Shown piece after piece: positions 57,761 through 64,000 of a stretch of DNA of 64,000 nucleotides (position 1 is the first letter of the stretch; the number at the start of each line of letters is the position of its first letter). A program made the translations under genes and the position numbers. The DNA comes from Chelonoidis abingdonii. Lineage: Eukaryota; Chordata; Testudines; Testudinidae. Location of the stretch: assembly GCF_003597395.2 (NCBI RefSeq), contig NC_133770.1:293544253-293608252 (forward strand). The letters are read 5' to 3'. Under the pieces are notes generated by a model. That model saw only the letters and a program-made list of their open reading frames with translations. It was not told the origin of the DNA and searched no databases.

Positions 57761-60074
57761 ATTTTGATCACACACCTCTGCAAGACTATTTGTATTGCCA
57801 TACAAAGTTACCTCAGTCCCCAGTTTTTCTCGTTGAGCTGTACCCATGTGGGTTTACCAGTGTCCACTATGGGAAGTTCTGCTCACTGTGATCAGGGGAA
57901 ACTCCCCACAGATTTATCTCCTTCCTCATTCAGAAGTTTGGTAGCCATGTGTCCAGTACCACCCTGTTTCACCAGTCACTGTATGTGGTCCTGGCCTCAG
58001 CTCAACAAAGTCCACAGCCAGCAGATACCTGATCCGTTCTGACAAACCCCTCCCCCAGCACCCATTCTTCCATTTGAGCAAGCCACTTGCAAACAACATT
58101 CTCCCAACCCTGGCTCAGTGAGCACTTAGGCTGGTGACTTCAGGTTCCCAGGGGCTTTCTCCCTCTGCTCCCATCTACATGCTATTCCACTATGTGGTCA
58201 CCACTACCTCTCCTCATGCTTGTTTCCCTTCTATCTTGGACATGCTCCACAGCCAGCTGGTCCTATTCTCTCCCAGCAAGTCTGACTTGCTTCTTCTTTC
58301 CCTGCTCCCCCCGACATTCCTTTCCTACTGGTGACCTCTGTTCCTTGGGGTTAACTCCAGTTTTTTTATCTGCTCCTAGCTTAATGGCCCCTGGTAGTCA
58401 CAGAGCCACATGTAGCTTCTCTGGCTACAGCCACGTGTCCAATTGTCAAAGGCCAGGCTTAGACAGCTGCAGCAACTAGCCGCAGGAAAGGTGACAACGC
58501 CAAGGCTGAGCATGTTTGAACTTTGCAACAGCAGCACTAGAGACTCTTAAGCCTCAGCGCTGGCCCTAGGTAGCTGCAGACACTGTAGTTAGGTGCTTCC
58601 CTACTCCAGGGAATCTTGGCTATCCACAGCCCCGGTGAGATGGGCTAGTGAAAGGATCTGAGTCCTCGCTCCCATTTCCTTTACCCAGAGGCCTGCCTGA
58701 CCTCAAGGGCTCCCCTTTCACTCTCCTGTGTGGCAGAGTCCTCATAACCCCAACAAGGCTGGGCTCAGCGTTCCTGGGGGGCTTGACCCCTAACCTTGTT
58801 GTGGTCATTTGGGACAGGGGCTAGGCTGTCCCCACTCCAGGGTGCTTTCTGCACTCTGGACACTTTTCTGACCCACTAATCATTACATACAGTTCAAAGC
58901 AAATGCAATCAATTAAAAAAAACCAAACCCGTCACCCCACTCTGTGGCATAGGGACATTGCAACCAGTGTCTCTGGAATGTAAGGGAAATTCAGTCTGTT
59001 CCTCACAAGTCCCATGCTGCTGCCGCCTCCTACCCGGGCTGTGCTGCAGGGATGCTGCAGGTCAGACACTTTCTCTGGTGATGGCCACACATCCTCAGGC
59101 TTTAGGTGGCAGGACTCTTCTTCCCAACATCGCCCCCACCCCGTCAGGGTTACAATCCCCCTCCAAGTCTGGCCTGCAGGACCTGTTGGCTGGGGGTGGC
59201 TACCTGCTCTGGGTCTGCTGTCCAGGATCCCCTCTCGCTCTCCCTAGCTGCTCACTGTGCTTGGCTCTGGACTGCTCCAGCTCTGCTGCCTCAGCACTGC
59301 TTTTGCTGCTGCTCTGCCTCCGTCTCCCTGGGATACTTATCTGGCCCCGGTTGCTGCAGCTCCCCTCCCAGCACAGGTCTGCTCGCTGGATTGCTTCTGT
59401 AACTCTGCTCCCAGCACTGACCTGCTCCCTGAGCTGCTTTTCTGGTCAGCACAGCCCTGCTCCCCAGCCCAGCTTGGGCCTCTGCTTTCTCCTTAGGTCA
59501 GCCCCCACTCTGACCCAGGCAATTCCAGCTCACATGGAGGATGGGACCCCCCTGGCTTCCTGACTCCTTGATTAGCTTGCCTGCCCTGTCAGTCAGGCTG
59601 ACCTGCAGCATTGGCCTCTCCCCAATGTTCCTGGGGACTGTCAGTCTCAGGGTCCTGATTTCCCATTGACCCTTCCCCTTCCTTTTGGTACTGGGAGCTA
59701 GCCAATCAAACCACCCCCTCTGAGTTTTAGTAAGGGGACAATAGTCCCATTACGTAGGCATCTTGGGTACTTAAAGCCATATCAACTGTGGTAGGCCCCC
59801 CCACTTCCCATGAGCCCATCAATTAGCACATAGTCGTGCAGAAGGTGCAGCCTGGATGATTTTGGAGGCTGGGGCGCCAAGAGGTTCCCCATCCCTGAGC
59901 AGCAGCTCTGTAACAAACTCTCACTGCCCCCCTCCGCAGTGGGACCAGGAACCTATGAAGACAGTAGAGTTATCCCAGCGTATAACCAATTCCACCCAAA
60001 GCATGTTGAAATCAGTAGGAGTCTTTTCATTGTCTTTGATAGACTGTGTATAAAGTCTAGGTAAGGTTCTTTGC
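57761..60074. other. Unclassified GC-rich repeat-like region, no gene
   Basis: Between about 58030 and 59850 base composition is C- and T-rich on the plus strand. On the minus strand there are promoter-like and LTR-like passages, for example 'tgattggctagctcccagt' near 59700, which suggests an antisense LTR. No paired ends were found. The 201-codon plus-strand frame at 58958-59563 is leucine/serine/proline-rich, overlaps three other frames, lacks splice context and is rejected as a gene. Confidence 0.35.
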
Positions 60075-60082
60075 TTCTAGGA

Positions 60083-61721
60083 CAGGGATGGGCAGACATT
60101 TTGGCCTCAGGGTCGCATTGGCTTTCAGAAATTGTATGGAGGACGGGTTGGGTGGGGGGGTTGTGGCCCGGGCCCCACCCTCTNTTGTGTGTGTGGAAAG
60201 AGGGGTTCTGGACAGAACCAATTCCTAGTTCCATTAGCAGCTTCCTCTAACCAGCATTGCTTTGTTGCTATTGTGGTGATTTACAGAACAGCTTCAAGTT
60301 ACATTAAATATAATTTGTGTGGATGTTTATGTAACAGCTTTAAACTGAATTCCCCACTCTTGAATGACTATATGATCTAACAACCAGTTTAGATTCAAAC
60401 TTGGCCTTGAGATATCCTTGAATGTAGAGAGCCCTGATTCTGCTCAACTGTATATGGTAACTGTTCACAAAACTTGCATTCCTGAGACAGGATCTGACTG
60501 GGACTCCCTGTTCCAGATATAGCTATAGTTGCTAAGCCATCTTTGTGGAAATGATGTTCAGAATCTCTAAGGCATGATTCCTTTGGCATCTTGCTGTTTG
60601 TTTGACAGAAGTCTATTTTTAACTTAATGTCAGAGGAGAAATTGCTTGTTCTCAGCACTGGCTACATTATGATAATACATCTGAGAATGTTCCCTACATT
60701 AAAAAAATATACTGTCCTAACCAATATGGGATAAAGAAGCCTTCATTAATGTAATAATAGTGAGATATTTACCTTACTTTTGTTACTACGACTACTAATA
60801 TTGGAAGACTTGCTTTTTTGACTTATGTAGGAAAATGTATATTTAGACCAGGGATTCTAGGAAGGCCTATTTTTCACACAGTTGTTTGATGGCTTAGAAA
60901 ATGGACACACACAGTTTTTTGTGCAAAGCTTGTTATAGCAGCTATGCACCTCATTTTGAATTTTCTGGTGAAGAGGGAAGAACGCTGCTGCTGTTCAGTA
61001 GGGATCTGGCAGGACAGTGGAATGAAAAACTCGAGTTTTAAAATAAAACTGAGCTTAGTTATGACTGTCCCATTGCAGCATTTGCTGTTTGTGGGGAACC
61101 TTCAGCTATTGGTCCCCAGAGCTTAGCTCCCTGGGGCCAGGGAAAGAGCCCTCTCAGTAGCTCCTCATCCTGTTAGGAATTTGCTTCCTCAGGCAATTGC
61201 TCAGGCCTTGTTTTCACTAGGGAAAAAAATGTGTCCTTGTGTGATCCAATACCTGGTAACTAACAGGAGGGAAATGCCTAATAAAGATACAGCAGTTTGT
61301 AGTTCTGAGATGTTAGCAGGCTTCCCGATAATCTTTACTTCAACCTGTCTACCCTTAGCTTCCCTGTAATACCCTCAGCCCCCCCCCCCGCAAACTCCCC
61401 TGCCCTCTATCCAACCCCACCTGCTCCCTGCCCCCTTACCGTGCTGCCCGGAGCACCGGTGGCTGATGCTGCCACAACTGCCCCGCCTGGCTGGAGCCAG
61501 CCACGCCATCACCACTGCACAGCATCGTGTCAGGCCAGGCTCTGCAAATGCGCTGCTCCAGGAGCTCGCAGCCCACTGCCCAGAGCATTGTGCCAGTAGC
61601 AGAGCGAGCTGAGACTGCGGGGGAGGGGGAACTGCAGGGGAGGGGCCAGGGGCTAGCTCCATGACCGCGAGCTTAGGGGCCGGGTAGGAGGGGCCTGCGG
61701 GCCATAGTTTGCCCACCTCTG
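60083..61721. mobile_element. hAT-bounded 1.6-kb segment with foreign interior
   Basis: It starts CAGGGATGGGCAGACA and ends TTTGCCCACCTCTG, imperfect inverted ends. It is flanked by identical TTCTAGGA at 60075-60082 and 61722-61729. Terminal parts 60083-60180 and about 61375-61721 look like a normal GC-rich hAT of this family. The middle 60190-61370 is AT-rich and unrelated. A single N is at 60184. The 127-codon frame at 61375-61758 is in the GC-rich right arm and is not a gene. Confidence 0.8.
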
Positions 61722-61729
61722 TTCTAGGA

Positions 61730-63145
61730 GCACAGTGCATTCTGAAAGTCTGCTGCACTGGTTTACTATTGTAAACAGGAGGGTCTCACATTACCTACTG
61801 AATAATCAACACCTCCTGCAACACATAACTTTATCTGAGAGGTCTCCCACTCCACTACTAAATGTAAACCTGCTTAGTTTACAAGGTCTGAAAATAGCAG
61901 GTCGTATGGTTACAAAAGGAAGGCACTTCTGATTTCGGTAGGAATTTTGGATGTGCATAGAACACAGGTCTGGTTCCTGCATGGTTACAGAACTGCAGTA
62001 AAGTGGAACAATTTTCAGTTTGTGTGATTGGAGGATATTTAGATCCATATTGTAATACTGTTTCACTTAATGAGGAAAAGTTGAGGTGTCTTTGCTGTTT
62101 GTTTCAATCTTAGTTTCTGTGGAAAACTTGTCATCTTATGTTTTTACAGGAGACAAAACTAAAAAAAAATGGGTAATGGTGGTTGAAAATAGCAACTCTG
62201 GTCCTAGTTAGCACTGGGAAGATGCTAACATTTGTAGCTCAGATTTATCCTACTTTTTCTACAGAAAATAACAGTGTATCAGTATTTGACTTGGGAGAAA
62301 TGAAGTAACAGAGAGTGGCCAAAATTGAACTTCAGCACTCCTGAACTTTGAGGGTGTAAATCTGGAAGGCAGTTGCAAGATTCCCTTTCTGAATGTTAGA
62401 TAAATCTGGACAGGAAAAGCCAATTTCTGCTTCCATGGCTCAGAAGTGGAAACTGAGTCACATCCTCCTACGTGCCTGGTATCTAAAGCTGCCCAGGTCC
62501 TCTAGTAGAGCCTTCACTTCCTTACTTATCATTTTAACTTCTCCTGGTGGAGTCCACATACTTCTGACCCTTGCTAGGCTTCAGATAGAGGCACGTTGTC
62601 CATTCATTCCACGCAATTCCTTCTTTGGGGGCTGATAGCTGAAGCCACTAGCATTCCTAATCCAATCTGAGGAAGTCTTTTAGCCCTTGTGAATGGGGAA
62701 CATGTAGGCACAGCATCACCCCCCTTGTAGCAGCCAGCTTCCCATTCACAGCAAGCTCTGTGCATCGGGTCTCAACAGCCCTGGCAACTTCCACTCTTTT
62801 CTGATTGATGCAGCCAAGGGAATGCTGGGAGATGTAGTTCTTTTCCTGCTTCAGGGCCAGCTTTCCAGGCAGGGACCTGGCCAAGGAACTATAGCTCCTG
62901 GGCTACCTTGAGCTCTCAGCTCCTAGGCTAGATCCCTATGGGCTGAGGTTGAGAGCTGGTCTGGAACATTGTTGCCTGTCTCTGGTGGCAGCAGGAGGGA
63001 TACAATGTATCAGGGCCCTGATACATTGTATCATATCCCAGGGTTGTATGGGGGAGCCTGTGGGGTTGAGGGGCAAGGTGCTTGCTGGAGGCTAGGCGCC
63101 TCAGTAACCAGTGTGTGCTCCACGCACTGAGAAGGGAGGAAGTGA
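61730..63145. other. Gene-free stretch
   Basis: No exon with splice signals or named repeat is supported. The region near 62640-62940 has several CAG/CTG-rich passages and one factor-binding-like motif, listed separately. Confidence 0.4.
62818..62840 (-). promoter_or_regulatory. ZNF143/THAP11-like motif
   Basis: The minus strand reads GAACTACATCTCCCAGCATT, close to the ACTACAANTCCCAGCATGC-type site bound by ZNF143 and THAP11. It is not in a CpG island, so it may simply be part of an old repeat. Confidence 0.4.
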
Positions 63146-63225
63146 ACGTTATAGGCCCCTTCTGAGTGTGAGCCTGGCGCCAAGGAGTCACTGGTGCCAT
63201 GGTAAACCCTGTACTGAATGTAGTG
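63146..63225 (+). repeat. Fragment of the family seen at 57612
   Basis: It shares 'ggccccttctgagtgtg', 'ggtgccatggtaaaccc' and 'gtactgaat' with 57684-57750. No ends are visible. Confidence 0.5.
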
Positions 63226-63352
63226 TCTGTCTCTGAAGCTTACAGTTCTATTGCTGGAAGGCCATGTGGCATAGCCCAGTTATCCATTCTTGGAGCCTAG
63301 TTTTACTCCACTAGCCCTGAAAAATGTAAAGTAAGCACAATCTAATACAATA

Positions 63353-63452
63353 GACTCGATCATAAGTCGGTTCATTTATAAGGTGACGCCTCCCCCCAAA
63401 AAATGGCTAAGTAAAAATGGCAAATTTTTATGACCCATTCATAAGCCGACCC
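63353..63452. mobile_element. 100-bp MITE with TA flanks
   Basis: It starts GACTCGATCATAAGTCGG. The other end, on the opposite strand, reads GGGTCGGCTTATGAATGGG. TA lies on each side (63351-63352 and 63453-63454). The inverted ends are imperfect but extend for about 25 bp. Confidence 0.6.
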
Positions 63453-63459
63453 TATAATT

Positions 63460-63570
63460 CAGGGGTCAGCAAACTTTGGCTCTTGGGCCGTCAGGATAAG
63501 CTGCTGGCAGGTTGAGATGGTTCGTTTACCTCGAGTGTCCACAGGCACAGGAGTAAACCTAAGTAAACAA
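63460..63570 (+). mobile_element. hAT element, left end only
   Basis: It starts CAGGGGTCAGCAAACTTTGG and continues with 'ggcaggttgagatggttcg' and 'tttacct'. The right end is absent before the CR1 tail at 63576. Confidence 0.6.
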
Positions 63571-63575
63571 ATTAT

Positions 63576-64000
63576 CATAAGAAGGGCCATACTGAGTCAG
63601 ACCAAAAGGTCAATCCAGCCTAGTATCCTGTCTACCAACAGTGGCCAATGCCAGCTGCCCCAGAGGGAGTGAACCTAACAGGTAATGGTCAAGTGATCTC
63701 TCTCCTCCTGTCCATCTCCACCCTCTGACAAACAGAGACTAGGGACACCATTCCTTATCCATTCCTTATCCACCATTCCTTATTCCTAGCCATTAATGGA
63801 CTTAACCTCCATGAATTTATCTAGTTCTCTTTTAAACTCTGTGATAGTGCTAGCCTTCACAACCTGCTCAGGCAAGGAGTTCCACAGGTTGACTGTGCGC
63901 TGTGTGAAGAACTTCCTTTTATTTGTTTTAAACCTGTTGCCCCTTAATTTCATTTGGTGGCCCCTAGCTCTTATATTATGGGAACAAGTAAATAACTTTT
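63576..64000 (-). mobile_element. CR1 LINE 3' tail, antisense, runs off the window
   Basis: It starts 'cataagaagggccatactga' and includes 'cagtggccaatgccagc' and 'ggagttccacaggttgactg', the 3' UTR and polymerase end of CR1. It is the same tail type as 10541-10830. It is truncated by the end of the window. Confidence 0.88.

Noticed and set aside
58958..59563. 201-codon frame with leucine-rich stretches resembling membrane segments
   Set aside because: Three other frames overlap it on the same strand, composition follows the local C/T bias, and there are no splice signals or family motifs.
1..64000. tRNA or rRNA genes, CRISPR arrays, prokaryotic operons
   Set aside because: Scanned by eye: no complete tRNA cloverleaf, rRNA core or regularly spaced direct repeats with unique spacers were seen, and the sequence is clearly vertebrate nuclear DNA.

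Overview
This is vertebrate nuclear DNA, most likely from a turtle. The evidence is the repeat set: antisense CR1 LINE tails carrying the CR1 reverse-transcriptase motif, Penelope-like element (PLE) ends with hammerhead-like cores, hAT and TA-flanked MITEs, a PIF/Harbinger element with a SANT-like second gene, and old MIR-type SINEs. No search was run, so the clade is an inference.

Only one plausible host gene feature was found. A CpG-rich promoter with three CCAAT boxes (about 50440-50700) leads into a short first coding exon (50702-50785, plus strand) with a consensus splice donor. No second exon was recognised in the remaining 13 kb, so intron 1 appears to exceed 13 kb. Two minisatellites and several MITEs crowd this promoter. 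Everything else is intergenic or intronic sequence made of repeats.

Layout: 1-16 kb holds degraded CR1 copies, a 400-bp hAT with perfect target duplications, a 712-bp DNA transposon, a PLE 3' half and a small TA-flanked MITE. 16-25 kb is a nest of CR1 copies interrupted by a PLE end and a solo LTR, then further LTR-like and hAT insertions. 25.8-32.2 kb is a noisy, deletion-rich direct copy of 16.4-23.3 kb. 34.2-47.1 kb is one Harbinger element split by an assembly artefact: after 25 Ns (36734-36758), 36759-46355 is a noisy reverse-complement copy of both flanks (46355-54653 and about 35220-36450). 47.1-54.6 kb is the clean version of that flank, with the promoter and exon. 55-64 kb holds a solo LTR, a MIR, a palindromic PLE pair, a 1.6-kb hAT-bounded segment and more CR1.

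The main result is structural. About 16 kb of this 64-kb window (25806-32200 and 36734-46355) looks like unpolished long-read gap filling rather than true duplication. Reading it at face value would give a false tandem duplication, a false 18-kb palindrome and a false second copy of the promoter and first exon. The best biological leads are the hammerhead-like cores in PLE ends, the promoter-proximal minisatellites, and the hAT that encloses about 1.2 kb of unrelated AT-rich sequence. I did not find a convincing undescribed gene system.
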